Shown: positions 1-8,353 of the stretch, in pieces
Layout of the letters: each line of letters begins with the position of its first letter
Position numbering within the stretch: the first letter of the stretch is position 1
DNA from: CANMXU01 sp052030545
Lineage (GTDB): Bacteria; Pseudomonadota; Gammaproteobacteria; Enterobacterales; Alteromonadaceae
NCBI RefSeq assembly: GCF_052030545.1
Contig: NZ_JBPDIH010000001.1
Coordinates: 1 to 64,000, forward strand
Direction of reading: 5' to 3'
Length of the DNA: 64,000 nucleotides
Notes under the pieces: model-generated
What the model was told of the DNA's origin: nothing
Databases searched by the model: none
Seen by the model: the letters and a program-made list of their open reading frames with translations, nothing else
Program-made: the position numbers and the translations under genes

Positions 1-78
1 AGGACAAATAACAGTTGGTTTTTGCTCCTTCGTCGCTAATTTTAACCAACTATTATTGGCCTCTTAGTGAGGCGTTAT
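1..78 (+). repeat. attC site, left end cut by the window edge
   Basis: The inverted arms around AGTTGG (about 13-18) and CCAACT (46-51) and the terminal GGCGTTATA match the other attC sites of this array. The R'' arm (TAACAAG) must lie upstream of base 1. It marks the junction before the first visible cassette. Confidence 0.7.
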
Positions 79-136
79 ATGCAAAATGAACAATGCAGCA
101 GATTTCATAATTCTGTTAATTTTAAAGGAGTAAATT

Positions 137-364
137 ATGGGCCTTTTTTCCTCTATTTCTGAAGGTATTTTCGCTGCTAAAGTTGTTAAAAATATTGCTA
201 AGCATTTAAATGTACATACATCTCAATTACCTGATTGGGTATTAACTGGAGCAAAAGATTGTGCTCCAGTACATAAAAGCAACGGGTATACTCCTGAGCA
301 GGCAGCTTTATCAATACTAGAAACTCAAGGACAGTACATTGTTGAAGAAATGGCAAATAAATAG
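137..364 (+). CDS. Small cassette protein of unknown function (75 aa)
   Basis: This is a 75-residue soluble protein with no motif I recognise. It starts at an ATG 7 bases after a good Shine-Dalgarno (AAGGAG). It begins MGLFSSISEG, has a hydrophobic or amphipathic N-terminal third, and has no cysteine pair or membrane segment. It lies 59 bases after the attC core and is followed 15 bases later by a second small gene before the next attC, so the cassette seems to hold two genes. Only the ribosome-binding site, reading frame and cassette position support it. Function unknown. Confidence 0.65.
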   Translation: MGLFSSISEGIFAAKVVKNIAKHLNVHTSQLPDWVLTGAKDCAPVHKSNGYTPEQAALSILETQGQYIVEEMANK

Positions 365-379
365 AAAGGAAGCTCCAGT

Positions 380-544
380 ATGGAAAATAAAGATTGTAGT
401 GTTTGTAAAGGTTCACGAGTAGGTAAGGCTAACCCTCAAAACTTGAAAGATATTGAGTCTAATGGTGGAATTGAGTATCAACCAATCGAGTGTCAACACT
501 GTAAAGGTACTGGCAAGGAACCTGAAAATACAGGCGGAGACTAA
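380..544 (+). CDS. Two-CxxC zinc-binding mini-protein (54 aa)
   Basis: A 54-residue frame starts at an ATG 9 bases after AAAGGA and ends 28 bases before the next attC. It carries two CxxCxG(S/T) knuckles, CSVCKGSR near residues 6-13 and CQHCKGTGK near 39-47. These resemble half of the DnaJ CxxCxGxG zinc domain, so one zinc bound by four cysteines is likely. It shares a cassette with the 75-residue gene before it. The role is unknown; it could be a zinc-dependent adaptor. Confidence rests on the RBS and the paired cysteine motifs. Confidence 0.65.
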   Translation: MENKDCSVCKGSRVGKANPQNLKDIESNGGIEYQPIECQHCKGTGKEPENTGGD

Positions 545-571
545 CGTTATTGGTTTGGTGTAAATTTGCAT

Positions 572-668
572 ATAACAAGTCATTTCAGCAGGACAAATAA
601 CTGTTGGCTTTTGCTCCTGCGTCGCTAATTTTAACCAACTATTTTCAGCCTCTTATTGGGGCGTTAAA
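572..668 (+). repeat. attC site
   Basis: It runs from R'' ATAACAAG to R' GGGGCGTTA. The inner arms GTTGGC (603-608) and CCAACT (636-641) would pair in the folded single strand. The TTTTGCTCC core is shared with other sites in this array, as expected of a chromosomal integron with homogeneous attC sites. Confidence 0.85.
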
Positions 669-699
669 TTTCAAAAACGAACTGTTAATGGAGAACAGA

Positions 700-1059
700 A
701 TGAATAATCATAATGGAAAGTGTGCTTTTTGTATGACAATTGTTCCAAAAGAAGCAAGCACATGTACGGGGTGTGGAGCAATGTGGGGAGTTCAAATGAA
801 AAGTGGTCACACGATCCATATTTCTAAATACAAATCACAAATGAAAGGGCAATTGCTTGCACCTGTAATTTACCTAATTATTATTGCAGCCATATATTTC
901 TTTGCTCTTCCCAACGCTGATCACGATCTCTGGAAATGGGTATCTTTGGGTGGTATCGCATTTCTTGGATTTTGCACACTAATATCAATCCCAATAGCGC
1001 TTAAATCTTTATTTGGTTTTCTGTTTACAAAAGAAGCTTGGTGGAAATCGACAATATAA
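700..1059 (+). CDS. Zinc-ribbon protein with two membrane segments (119 aa)
   Basis: The N-terminus has a treble-clef-like ribbon, CAFC at residues 8-11 and CTGCG at about 24-28, and the rest holds two hydrophobic segments (about residues 55-75 and 88-112). It is probably an inner-membrane protein with a cytoplasmic zinc head. I chose the ATG at 700 because GGAG lies 6 bases upstream; the frame also opens inside the attC at 604 and at an ATG at 688, but a start within the recombination site is unlikely. Function unknown. It is the only gene in its cassette. Confidence 0.7.
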   Translation: MNNHNGKCAFCMTIVPKEASTCTGCGAMWGVQMKSGHTIHISKYKSQMKGQLLAPVIYLIIIAAIYFFALPNADHDLWKWVSLGGIAFLGFCTLISIPIALKSLFGFLFTKEAWWKSTI

Positions 1060-1061
1060 AT

Positions 1062-1171
1062 TTAACAAGCACGTGCACAGGACAAAATTTCCGTCACGCC
1101 TTTTGTGCGCTGCTTCGCCACTTTAGCACAAAAAGCGCGACTCCAATTTTGCTTGTGACGTGGGCGTTAGG
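1062..1171 (+). repeat. attC site, long variant
   Basis: R'' TTAACAAG and R' GGGCGTTAG bracket a larger palindrome. TTTTGTGC (about 1101) pairs with GCACAAAA (about 1125), and CGTCACG pairs with CGTGACG-like sequence near the other end. It is longer and more GC-rich than its neighbours, so its cassette may have come from a different integron lineage. Confidence 0.75.
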
Positions 1172-1206
1172 TGAATCGGCAGTTTTGGGATATAGGGAGA
1201 GTACTT

Positions 1207-1866
1207 TTGAGGTATGCAATTATTGAGGGAGTTAAAACCGAAGCTTCACCAAAATTAAAAGGTATATGTTCTAACTGTGGCGCAGAATTAGTTGCGAAAT
1301 GTGGCAGAGTTAAAGTTTGGCATTGGGCGCATAAGAATAAAGTTGAGTGTGATCCTTGGTGGGAAAATGAGACCGAATGGCACCGAAACTGGAAGGATTT
1401 CTTCCCTGTTGAATGGCAAGAAGTAAGTCATATAGACCATAAAACAGGCGAAAAACATATCGCAGATGTTAAAAACCCATATGGATTAGTCATTGAAATT
1501 CAACATTCCCCTATTAAATTTGAAGAGAGATTATCTCGGGAAGAGTTTTATGGAGATATGATCTGGATAGTTGATGGTAAGCGAGGGCCGTTAGATGAAA
1601 GTTATTTCAACATGGGGCGAAGTGGTCCAATTCAAAAAGACCCATTAGCTTATCAAGTTAATTGGTATGGTCGCAGTCGACTTCTTCATAACTGGGGAGA
1701 GTCGAAAGTTAAAGTTTACATAGATTTTGGGCATGACCACCTGTGGCGACTAGTATTCTTTGATCCGGTAAAAAAAGTTGGTGCTGTTGGCCCTATATCA
1801 AAAGCTGTATTTATAGAGGATTGTTTAAAAGGCAATACTATCAGCGTTTCCAAGAAAGTTGATTAA
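1207..1866 (+). CDS. CoiA-like competence-family protein (219 aa)
   Basis: It resembles the CoiA-like proteins often carried in integron cassettes. It has an N-terminal zinc knuckle (CSNCG, then CGRVKVWHWAH with conserved W/H residues), then WWENETEWHRNWK and a nuclease-like core with E/D residues (HIADVK, VIEIQHS). CoiA acts in natural transformation in Gram-positives; in proteobacteria the role is unclear. The likely start is TTG 1207, about 7 bases after AGGGAGA. An in-frame GTG at 1171 overlaps the attC end. Length fits the short cassette-borne family. Confidence 0.75.
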   Translation: MRYAIIEGVKTEASPKLKGICSNCGAELVAKCGRVKVWHWAHKNKVECDPWWENETEWHRNWKDFFPVEWQEVSHIDHKTGEKHIADVKNPYGLVIEIQHSPIKFEERLSREEFYGDMIWIVDGKRGPLDESYFNMGRSGPIQKDPLAYQVNWYGRSRLLHNWGESKVKVYIDFGHDHLWRLVFFDPVKKVGAVGPISKAVFIEDCLKGNTISVSKKVD

Positions 1867-1879
1867 GATACAAATTCAC

Positions 1880-1976
1880 ATAACAAGTCATTGAAAAGGA
1901 CAAAAATCAGTTGGCTGTTTTCATTCCTCAGCATTTTAGCCAACAAGTTATTAGCCCATTAACAAGGGCGTTATGT
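1880..1976 (+). repeat. attC site
   Basis: R'' ATAACAAG to R' GGGCGTTATG, with inner arms GTTGGCTG and TAGCCAAC. It closes the CoiA cassette and has the same layout as the site at 572. Confidence 0.85.
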
Positions 1977-2077
1977 GTCGGTCATCTATTGACTCTTAAT
2001 GTGTTCGTAAACTAGTTAATTACTTGGTATTGTTCTTTACAATTCAGGTGATTTGAAACTAAGGAGTGATATTAGCA

Positions 2078-3796
2078 ATGAAAAACATTACTACTTTGAT
2101 TATGGCGTTATGTTTTTTTTCGTTTATTTTGTCTGGTTGTGCGAGTGTTGTTTCAAAGCATTATTTGGTTGGCAGTGGTGATGTTACTTTGATATCTAAG
2201 GTGTATCCGCCTTCGGATTATTACAGTAATAGCCCGTACAGTCGAAATCCATTGGAGCAGGCGTTACGAAATGGTGATCGAAAAACTGTAAAGCATCTTA
2301 TGGATAACCATCATCCATTTCCTAACGCCTTTTCAGGGGATCCTGTCTATGCAAGTCACGGCTCTACTCAAGCAGAGCTCGCGTGTAGTTACGGCAACTT
2401 TGATTTAGCGTATGAGATACAGAGCGATTACAACATTACTTTAGATCCTACCAAGTGTTTGCATAAACTCAGCATCCACCTGCTCGACTCCAACACTAGT
2501 CAGTCAAGATTCAACCAAAGGAGTTTTCTTGACGTGACTATGAACGATGCCGAGACATTTATCGTTCAGTATCAAAGATTTCAAAAACATGCCTTTAACG
2601 GCGGCGGGGTGGTCGATTTTAAAGAATCAGCCGGTGTTCATATGAGTGCTGATTTGTACGTGAACGGTTTTTCCCAGCCTTTATTAAAGTCGGAAAACAA
2701 ACGGCAGTATATTGAATCTGGGATTCAACGACTATTGGATGATGGCGCCGACGTAAATGCATGGGTTAATCAGGATTCGGTAATTGACCGCACCTCTATA
2801 AATCAATTCCATACTTTTGCTACTAATGTTACTCCTGCTTGGCGCGCTCGTATTCTACAGGCAGGCTACAACTTCAATAACACGCGCGAGTGTTCACAGT
2901 ATCTCAAGTGCTCCTTGATGTCGCAGCTGGCCATGATGCCTATTTTTCATGCGCAGTTTTCTGTTTCTTATCTTTTTAATCATTCGCAAGAGCAAATGGA
3001 TGAAATTATTGAGGATTACATTCGCTATGGACTCAATGTTAATGGCGGACACTCGCGCCGGGTCATTGTGGGTGTCCGAAGTGCTGAAAATATAAACAGA
3101 ATTAATTTCAAGAGAGAAGATCATTATTTAAATTATCTACAGATGGCTGCCTACTACAATAATGAGCTCCTCTTTAATTCACTCATCAAGTTTGGTGCCG
3201 ATCCCACATTAAAAAGTTCGGCGGGTTTAACGGTTTTTGATTATGCCGATCTGCGCCGAAGGATGATCGATAACGCCCATCAGCTGGCTTACATTAACGA
3301 GCAAAAAAATAGCGAGTTCATAGGGAAGTTGATCGCATTAGGACTGGGAGGGGCTGCGATTGCCAGCTTGGATATTCCGGTTGAAACTGCATCTCAAGCC
3401 TTGAGCGCACTAACGACCGATGTGATTACTGATGGTGAAGCTGGCACGACCAATAGGTTTTATCAGAAAGCAAGTGAAGGAAATATAAAACCTAACAATC
3501 ATTTAGAAAGTGCCAATCAGTCCCGTAGCCAGGATAGAAGCCAAAAGCCTGTCGATTGTATTCATGAATATAACCGCGCCGAAATGCACTTAAGAAACAC
3601 AGGCCACTTTAACTTTGGTAACTGCGATGTTCGTGACGCGGGTTCGCAGTGCTCTTCAAAAATTGCTATAAAGAGAAGAGGCGCTATAAATAACGAGCTA
3701 AGAAGTCGTGGATTTCCTCAATGCCAACAAGCGGTAAAGCAACCAACTGCGTCACCGCGCCAGAAACTTTCAGATAAAAGCCAGATTGAAATGTAA
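2078..3796 (+). CDS. Ankyrin-repeat lipoprotein (572 aa)
   Basis: The protein starts with a lipoprotein signal (lipobox LSGC, mature Cys near residue 25), so it is probably anchored in a periplasm-facing membrane. Degenerate ankyrin repeats follow: NPLEQALRNGDRKTVKHLM early on, LACSYGNFDLAY next, and a clear NYLQMAAYYNNELLFNSL...GADP...GLTVFDYA near residues 350-390. The C-terminal tail has several cysteines and is basic. The ATG at 2078 follows AAGGAG by 12 bases; an in-frame GTG at 2066 lies inside that RBS. It is very long for a cassette gene. It may bind proteins or protect against a partner toxin, but nothing in the sequence proves that. Confidence 0.75.
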   Translation: MKNITTLIMALCFFSFILSGCASVVSKHYLVGSGDVTLISKVYPPSDYYSNSPYSRNPLEQALRNGDRKTVKHLMDNHHPFPNAFSGDPVYASHGSTQAELACSYGNFDLAYEIQSDYNITLDPTKCLHKLSIHLLDSNTSQSRFNQRSFLDVTMNDAETFIVQYQRFQKHAFNGGGVVDFKESAGVHMSADLYVNGFSQPLLKSENKRQYIESGIQRLLDDGADVNAWVNQDSVIDRTSINQFHTFATNVTPAWRARILQAGYNFNNTRECSQYLKCSLMSQLAMMPIFHAQFSVSYLFNHSQEQMDEIIEDYIRYGLNVNGGHSRRVIVGVRSAENINRINFKREDHYLNYLQMAAYYNNELLFNSLIKFGADPTLKSSAGLTVFDYADLRRRMIDNAHQLAYINEQKNSEFIGKLIALGLGGAAIASLDIPVETASQALSALTTDVITDGEAGTTNRFYQKASEGNIKPNNHLESANQSRSQDRSQKPVDCIHEYNRAEMHLRNTGHFNFGNCDVRDAGSQCSSKIAIKRRGAINNELRSRGFPQCQQAVKQPTASPRQKLSDKSQIEM

Positions 3797-3894
3797 GAGG
3801 ACTTTATCTTTCGCAATTCAAGGCTAAACCGGAAAGTAATTGCAGCACGTGCATTGAACCGACACAAATATCGGTTGATGGGCTATTGAAAAAT

Positions 3895-3963
3895 GGGGTC
3901 GGTGACATAAAAGAAGCAAGAAAGTAACAGGGATCAGTTATTTTTATATATGTCACCGACCCC
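3895..3963 (+). repeat. REP-like palindromic element, copy 1
   Basis: Outer arms GGGGTCGGTGACAT and ATGTCACCGACCCC are perfect inverted repeats around about 40 bases that contain AAAGTAACAGGGATCAG. It stops at the point where the IS3 remnant begins. Five related copies lie at 5112, 13703, 14228, 15177 and 15809. Confidence 0.8.
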
Positions 3964-4350
3964 TTTTCATACTCAAAGCACTGCAGCTAGCCATTAATAA
4001 ACGCAGGCTTAAACAACCCGTGTTGTTTCACATTGACCGTGGTGCGGAATATAGAGCACACACCGTGCAACAATTTCTCGTAAAGCATAATATTATCGCA
4101 AGTATGAACCGTCCAGGTTGTTGCACCGATAATGCAGAAGTCGAGTCTTTCTTTCATTCACTTAAAGCGGATTTAATTAGAGGCAATACGTTTGATACGA
4201 TGAAAAAATTACAAACAAAATTAAAAGGTTACCTAAACTACTTTTACAATAGACAACGATTACATTCGAGTTTAGGATATAAAACACCTGCTGAGTACGA
4301 ATTAGCAGTAAATTGAAATGGAGCGTGTCCATTTTATCGGGGGAAGATCA
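3964..4350 (+). mobile_element. IS3-family remnant: C-terminal third of OrfB transposase plus right end
   Basis: An open frame from about 3966 to 4316 encodes the end of an IS3 OrfB integrase-like transposase. It shows FHIDRGAEY, then SMNRPG...DNAEVESFFHSLK (second catalytic Asp region and the DDE glutamate), then YNRQRLHSSLGYKTPAEYE. The first catalytic Asp and all of OrfA are missing. After the stop, bases 4325-4350 (TGTCCATTTTATCGGGGGAA...) look like an IS3 right terminal repeat. The left side is cut at the REP element, and the right end abuts the inner half of an attC site, so insertion and later deletion happened within an attC region. It cannot move by itself. Confidence 0.8.
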
Positions 4351-4418
4351 TAATAACAGTTGGCTTTCGCTTCGCGATTTTAGCCAATCTTTTTTAGCCT
4401 ATTAATATAAGCGTTAGC
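4351..4418 (+). repeat. attC site, right part only
   Basis: CAGTTGGCTTTCGCTT, TTTTAGCCAA and the terminal GCGTTAG are present, but no TAACAAG arm is found. The left arm was lost where the IS3 remnant abuts it. Confidence 0.7.
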
Positions 4419-4425
4419 CGTATAG

Positions 4426-4453
4426 TTGTAACCTTGAGGTAATGTGATACTAT
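4426..4453 (+). promoter_or_regulatory. Candidate promoter of the toxin-antitoxin cassette
   Basis: A -35-like TTGTAA, a 16-base spacer and an extended -10 (TG-A-TACTAT) lie 38 bases before the antitoxin ATG. The direct repeat TTGTGATAC/ATGTGATAC around the -10 could bind the antitoxin. Cassette toxin-antitoxin genes usually carry their own promoter. Confidence 0.45.
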
Positions 4454-4490
4454 TGTGATACATTATTTAAATGTTTATATAAGGTTTATT

Positions 4491-4748
4491 ATGAGAGTTG
4501 AACTTGTAACAACACTTAAACGGCAAGCTACTAAAATTTTAGCTGATCTACATACATCAAAAGAACCTGTATTAATAACTGAACATGGTCAACCATCTGC
4601 TTACTTAGTTGATGTGGAAGATTATGAATTTATGCAACAGCGAATGGCAATCCTTGAAGGTGTTGCACGCGGTGAGCAAGCAATTAAAAATGGTGAAACG
4701 TTCTCAAATCAAGAAGCAAAAGAGAAAATGAGTAAATGGCTGAAGTAA
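4491..4748 (+). CDS. Phd/YefM-family antitoxin (85 aa)
   Basis: The sequence fits the Phd/YefM fold: an N-terminal DNA-binding part (TLKRQATKILADLH), then EPVLITEHGQPSAYLVDVEDYE, and an acidic C-terminal tail that normally wraps the toxin. It should repress its own operon and neutralise the ParE/RelE-like protein encoded next. The ATG at 4491 follows AAGG by 7 bases. It overlaps the toxin gene by 13 bases, typical of coupled translation. Such pairs are common in large cassette arrays, where they are thought to stabilise the array. Confidence 0.9.
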   Translation: MRVELVTTLKRQATKILADLHTSKEPVLITEHGQPSAYLVDVEDYEFMQQRMAILEGVARGEQAIKNGETFSNQEAKEKMSKWLK

Positions 4749-5035
4749 TATGGACATCACCAGCCCTAGATAATTTAAACGAGATCGCTGAATACATTGC
4801 TTTAAGTAACCTTTCTGCTGCAAAGAAGTTAACTCAAAAAATATTTGATAAAATATCTAGGTTAGAAAATCATCCGGAGTCAGGTAAAAGGCCACAGGAA
4901 TTGGTGAACTTAAATTACCGTGAAGTAAATGTTAATCCTTGTCGTATTTTTTATAAAGTGGATAGTGACAAAGTTTATATTTTACATGTTATGCGTCAAG
5001 AACGAGATCTACGTAGGTTTCTTTTACAGAGTTAA
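4736..5035 (+). CDS. ParE/RelE-family toxin (99 aa)
   Basis: It has the RelE/ParE fold signature: WTSPALDNLNEIAEYIA at the N-terminus, helix AAKKLTQKIFDKI, HPESGKRP, YREVNVNPCRIFYKV, and the C-terminal strand VYILHVMRQERDLR. The pattern of a helical hairpin, VNPCRIFY and HVMRQERD is closest to ParE-type (gyrase) toxins, but an mRNA-cleaving RelE activity cannot be excluded. Full length, with no frameshift. Translation is coupled to the antitoxin, and an attC half-site follows 8 bases after the stop. Confidence 0.9.
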   Translation: MAEVIWTSPALDNLNEIAEYIALSNLSAAKKLTQKIFDKISRLENHPESGKRPQELVNLNYREVNVNPCRIFYKVDSDKVYILHVMRQERDLRRFLLQS

Positions 5036-5040
5036 ATACG

Positions 5041-5110
5041 ACTAACAAGTCATTGCAAAGGACAATGAAGTTCCCCCGCTTTAGTGGGCTTTGTTCTTTC
5101 GAAAGACAAT
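5041..5110 (+). repeat. attC site, left part only
   Basis: R'' CTAACAAG and the AAAGGACAA stretch are typical, but the palindrome is then replaced by a short hairpin (CCCGCTTTAGTGGG) and runs into a REP-like element. No R' core follows. This is the right edge of the first cassette block. Confidence 0.6.
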
Positions 5111-5111
5111 C

Positions 5112-5178
5112 GGTGACGGTGACAAAACCGAAAGAAAGGTAAGTGTGGTTGGTAATTTTTCTAAATGTCACCGGCGCC
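5112..5178 (+). repeat. REP-like palindromic element, copy 2
   Basis: GGTGACGGTGACA and TGTCACCGGCGCC form imperfect outer arms, and GGTTGGTAATTTTTCTA matches the interior of the other copies. It is the most diverged of the six. A pyrimidine-rich tract follows to about 5222. Confidence 0.65.
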
Positions 5179-5321
5179 TTTCCTCCGCCCCCTTTTTCTC
5201 TCTCTTTTCCCGCTTTTCCTCTGGTTAATATCAGCAAAATTTTAGTGCTTTGCTTGATATTTAACCTTGTTGCACCAAGGTCATAGTGACAAAACCTTAA
5301 AGCTTGGTACTCGTTGTTATT

Positions 5322-6143
5322 ATGTTGTCTTACTTTTTACCTATTGCAGTGGCATTGCTTCTTATCGGTTATTCGGTTGCCAAACCGTATTGGCGTGAGT
5401 ATCAGCGTAATAAAATTCGCCAGCAGCCTTTTAAAAAAGCTTGGCGCAAAATACTTCAACAACGTATGCCTTATTTTCGGCAAATGCCAGCTGATTTGCA
5501 GCTACAGCTTAAAGGGCATATTCAGGTGTTTTTAGCGGAAAAAAACTTTGTTGGTTGTAACGGCGTTAATATTACCGATGAAATTAGGATCACGGTTGCC
5601 GCACAAGCGTGTTTATTACTGCTTAATCGTAAAACCAATTTTTACCCGAAATTACGCACCATTTTAGTGTACCCGCGCGCCTTTGTTAAAGAGCAACAAA
5701 CCGTGCAAGCCAATGGCGTATTGCATACTCATACCTCGATATTAGCTGGCGAGTCTTGGGATTTTGGCAAGGTGGTTTTATCGTGGCAAGATACCATCGA
5801 CGGCGCAGAAATTCCGGATGATGGGCGCAACGTGGTGATCCATGAATTTGCTCATCAATTAGATCAAGAAAATGGCAAAGCTAATGGCGCGCCCATTTTA
5901 GCGAAAGGGCAAAGTTATCAGCAGTGGTCGGAAGCTTTTTCGAGCCAGTTTGAATTGCTAAAAAGGCAACAACAAAACCACATTTCATCAATATTTGACT
6001 ATTACGGCGCGACTAATCCGGCCGAATTTTTTGCCGTTGCCAGCGAAGTGTTTTTTGAAAAAGCGGAAATATTTCACTACCTTCATCCGGCGCTTTACCA
6101 GCAACTAAAGCAATATTATCAAGTCGACCCTGTGCATTGGTAA
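5322..6143 (+). CDS. mtfA: MtfA-family zinc peptidase (273 aa)
   Basis: MtfA is the M90 metallopeptidase that in E. coli binds the repressor Mlc and so tunes the glucose PTS. The zinc site HEFAH is at about residues 174-178, followed by QLDQENG, and a downstream acidic helix (PAEFFAVASEVFFE) supplies the third ligand. The N-terminus has one hydrophobic segment (residues 5-22) that may anchor it to the membrane, as in many marine homologues. I took the ATG at 5322; the frame opens at a TTG at 5304 without a good RBS. The length suits the family. First ordinary gene after the cassette block. Confidence 0.9.
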   Translation: MLSYFLPIAVALLLIGYSVAKPYWREYQRNKIRQQPFKKAWRKILQQRMPYFRQMPADLQLQLKGHIQVFLAEKNFVGCNGVNITDEIRITVAAQACLLLLNRKTNFYPKLRTILVYPRAFVKEQQTVQANGVLHTHTSILAGESWDFGKVVLSWQDTIDGAEIPDDGRNVVIHEFAHQLDQENGKANGAPILAKGQSYQQWSEAFSSQFELLKRQQQNHISSIFDYYGATNPAEFFAVASEVFFEKAEIFHYLHPALYQQLKQYYQVDPVHW

Positions 6144-6280
6144 CCTAAATATATTTGCTTTGCCACGTGTGTTAAAAAAAAATGCTGGAAAGCGTTTAAA
6201 GGCAACAAAATTACAACACTGCCTGATTATCAGGTAAAATTGGCGTTGATTTGAATAAACCAAGAGAGCCTTGGCAGTAG

Positions 6281-7063
6281 ATGGCAATAAATGCAAAACA
6301 GCTAAATAATGAGTATAACGAGCAAGGGTATTTTGTTATTCGAAATTATTTTAGCGACGAGGAAATTAGCTCGCTTCGAGCGGTTATCTTAAAATTTCAC
6401 CAACGCTGGCAGCAAGAAAACCACACGTTTTATCAACAAGAAGCGTTTAACTCATCGTTAATCACCGGTAGTCAGCACTTGGGGTTTAACGACCGTGTGA
6501 AGCTGTTTAACTTTATCAGCTCAACTAAGGTGATGAAGATTGTGGATGCTGTGATCACCGCTATTCCGGCTTTTATGAATACGCAGCTCTTTTTTAATCC
6601 GGTAAATCCTGAGCTAAAAGATTTTTGGCATAGAGACTGCCAGTACGATTACGAGGTTGACGATCAAATAAAAGTGATACAGGAAACACAAGTGGTGCAC
6701 CTTCGCATTCCTTTATTTGATGAATACGGCATGGAGCTAGTGCCGGGAACCCATAAACGTTGGGATAACGAAGAAGAGTTTGATGTTAGGCAAGAGCAAA
6801 ATGGTAAGCTGAGCAGCGATCCGCTTTCTACCGGTAAAAAAATACCGTTAGCTGCTGGCGACTTATTGGTTTTTTCAGCAGATATGATCCACCGCGGATT
6901 ATATGGTTTAGACCGGCTTGCCCTCGATATGCTGGTGTTTGATTCTACCGGCGATTATGTTGACTACGTTGATGACGACTGTTTGCCTGACGAGCAAATG
7001 CTCAAAGAAATTACTGACCCTAGGTTATTTAAAAACACCATGGCATTAAAAGCCATGGCGTAA
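6281..7063 (+). CDS. Phytanoyl-CoA dioxygenase (PhyH) family protein (260 aa)
   Basis: This is an Fe(II)/2-oxoglutarate oxygenase of the PhyH superfamily. The metal triad is visible as HRD (His117, Asp119) and a distal His at about residue 204 (MIHRGLYGLDR), with a following Arg likely to bind 2-oxoglutarate. ELVPGTHKRW is the usual family loop. Substrate unknown; bacterial PhyH proteins hydroxylate small molecules or lipids. It starts at an ATG and stands alone, with a CTAG-flanked mobile element 54 bases downstream. Confidence 0.85.
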   Translation: MAINAKQLNNEYNEQGYFVIRNYFSDEEISSLRAVILKFHQRWQQENHTFYQQEAFNSSLITGSQHLGFNDRVKLFNFISSTKVMKIVDAVITAIPAFMNTQLFFNPVNPELKDFWHRDCQYDYEVDDQIKVIQETQVVHLRIPLFDEYGMELVPGTHKRWDNEEEFDVRQEQNGKLSSDPLSTGKKIPLAAGDLLVFSADMIHRGLYGLDRLALDMLVFDSTGDYVDYVDDDCLPDEQMLKEITDPRLFKNTMALKAMA

Positions 7064-7116
7064 TTGTGCTGTGTATTGAAGCTGCGTTTGTATTTAAGCT
7101 GAGTGTGTATTTGAGG

Positions 7117-7484
7117 CTAGAGCGTGTTGATCTTTGTGGTATGAATTTTGTCCAATTAAAACGCTTTCTGATCGCGGCACTAACTTGAAGGCATAGTGGC
7201 TCTCGGCTTTGGTTCCAAACGTCGCCCTACCTCCTCAATCCCTTGAGTCGTACGTCTAAAGTTAGTAACAAAGAGCAGGAAGCGTTTAAATGGATCCTTC
7301 GGACAGCGTTTGTTTGCCATTTCTACTGCGTTGCCCCACATGGATGTGGGGTAAGGTGACTTTGCAGGAGCATAAAGTCTTTATCACTCATTTATGTAGA
7401 ATAATTACACGACAATCGCTCTACCTTGTATAAATGGCAAACAATTCGCTGCAAAAACATACATCAAAGGTCAACACGCTCTAG
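7117..7484. mobile_element. CTAG-flanked non-coding element A (MITE-like, about 360 bp)
   Basis: The element spans 7121-7480 between two CTAG copies (7117-7120 and 7481-7484). Its ends are imperfect inverted repeats: AGCGTGTTGATCTTTG on the left, and AGCGTGTTGACCTTTG when the right end is read inward. It has no convincing gene. It contains the hairpin CCCCACATGGATGTGGGG (7334-7351) and the block ATCCTTCGGACAGCGTTTGT (7293-7312), which is also in element C in inverse orientation. The right CTAG supplies the stop codon of the MYG1 gene. Confidence 0.75.
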
Positions 7485-8353
7485 TTTTCAGCAAGCGCCA
7501 TTTCAGCCATTTTCATGGTGCTTTCAAAAGATTTTGCCCCAGCGATAAATAAACCGTTATGGCAAAAAGTAGCGTCACTAAGTTGAGTTACCGCTTGAAG
7601 CTCAGCGTCTGATAAGCCTGCCCATGCTTTAGGCAGCGGTTTTCTATCTTCAAAAGAGCCTAACTCAACCGGTACGGTTTGAATGCGCCATTGGCCGGTT
7701 TCTGACGGGTACACCACAAACAAGGCTTGTTGCGATAAACTATGCACAGTGCGTTTCCACGGGGTATATTTTTCTAACACGATCACTCTTGGGTCTTGCG
7801 CATTTTCGATAGCTTTAGCAACAATCTCTTTTGCGCTAATCCCGCCCGTTGCGGTGGCAATAAATCGCGATAATACTCGCTCTGCAAAACTAACCGCTTC
7901 ATCAAAACAGCGATCAAAATCTCCGTCTTCTTGCCATGTTGGGTTAAACAAGGAAATAGTATGACTTAAGCTAATGCCTTGCGCGACCCCTTCAACATGA
8001 CCACAGTCGATGGCATCGATTACAGATACTAAGCCAGCATCAACTGAGTCGGCGACTTCTTGGCTATTATTACATATTGCTAAACCGTACTTTTGCCAAA
8101 TCAAACCAAAAGAAGAGTAGGGAATGCCGTTTTCACGTTTGCCTGCGCCGCCACGTTGGTGGTGATCGAAGCGGCCGGTATCTGGGTTATATTCGCCGCC
8201 AACATCAATAATAATATCGGCTTGCTCGATAAGAGCAACATCACGGGTACGCATAAGTTTGAAGCTTGGAAAAATGTGTTTAAGCGCGGCGATGCTAAAT
8301 ACATCGTCTGCATGAAAGTTACCGTTATGTGTTGCTATGGTTACGTTGGTCAT
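7481..8353 (-). CDS. MYG1 family protein (UPF0160, 290 aa)
   Basis: The MYG1/DHH-like phosphoesterase family is recognised by ATHNGNFHADDVFSIAAL at the N-terminus, DIIIDVGGEYN and the FDHHQRGGAG motif near residue 63. Human and yeast members are 3'-5' exonucleases that act on RNA; the bacterial role is not established. The length is normal. It starts at an ATG at 8353. The terminal TAG lies within the CTAG that borders element A, so the insertion landed exactly on the stop codon and left the protein intact. Confidence 0.9.
   Translation of the reverse strand: MTNVTIATHNGNFHADDVFSIAALKHIFPSFKLMRTRDVALIEQADIIIDVGGEYNPDTGRFDHHQRGGAGKRENGIPYSSFGLIWQKYGLAICNNSQEVADSVDAGLVSVIDAIDCGHVEGVAQGISLSHTISLFNPTWQEDGDFDRCFDEAVSFAERVLSRFIATATGGISAKEIVAKAIENAQDPRVIVLEKYTPWKRTVHSLSQQALFVVYPSETGQWRIQTVPVELGSFEDRKPLPKAWAGLSDAELQAVTQLSDATFCHNGLFIAGAKSFESTMKMAEMALAEN

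Noticed and set aside
604..699. Upstream extension of the zinc-ribbon gene from 604
   Set aside because: It runs through the attC palindrome, and the RBS fits the ATG at 700; the peptide it would add is attC sequence.
5043..5237. 82-residue minus-strand frame over the attC half and REP copy 2
   Set aside because: It is made of repeat and polypyrimidine sequence and has no RBS.
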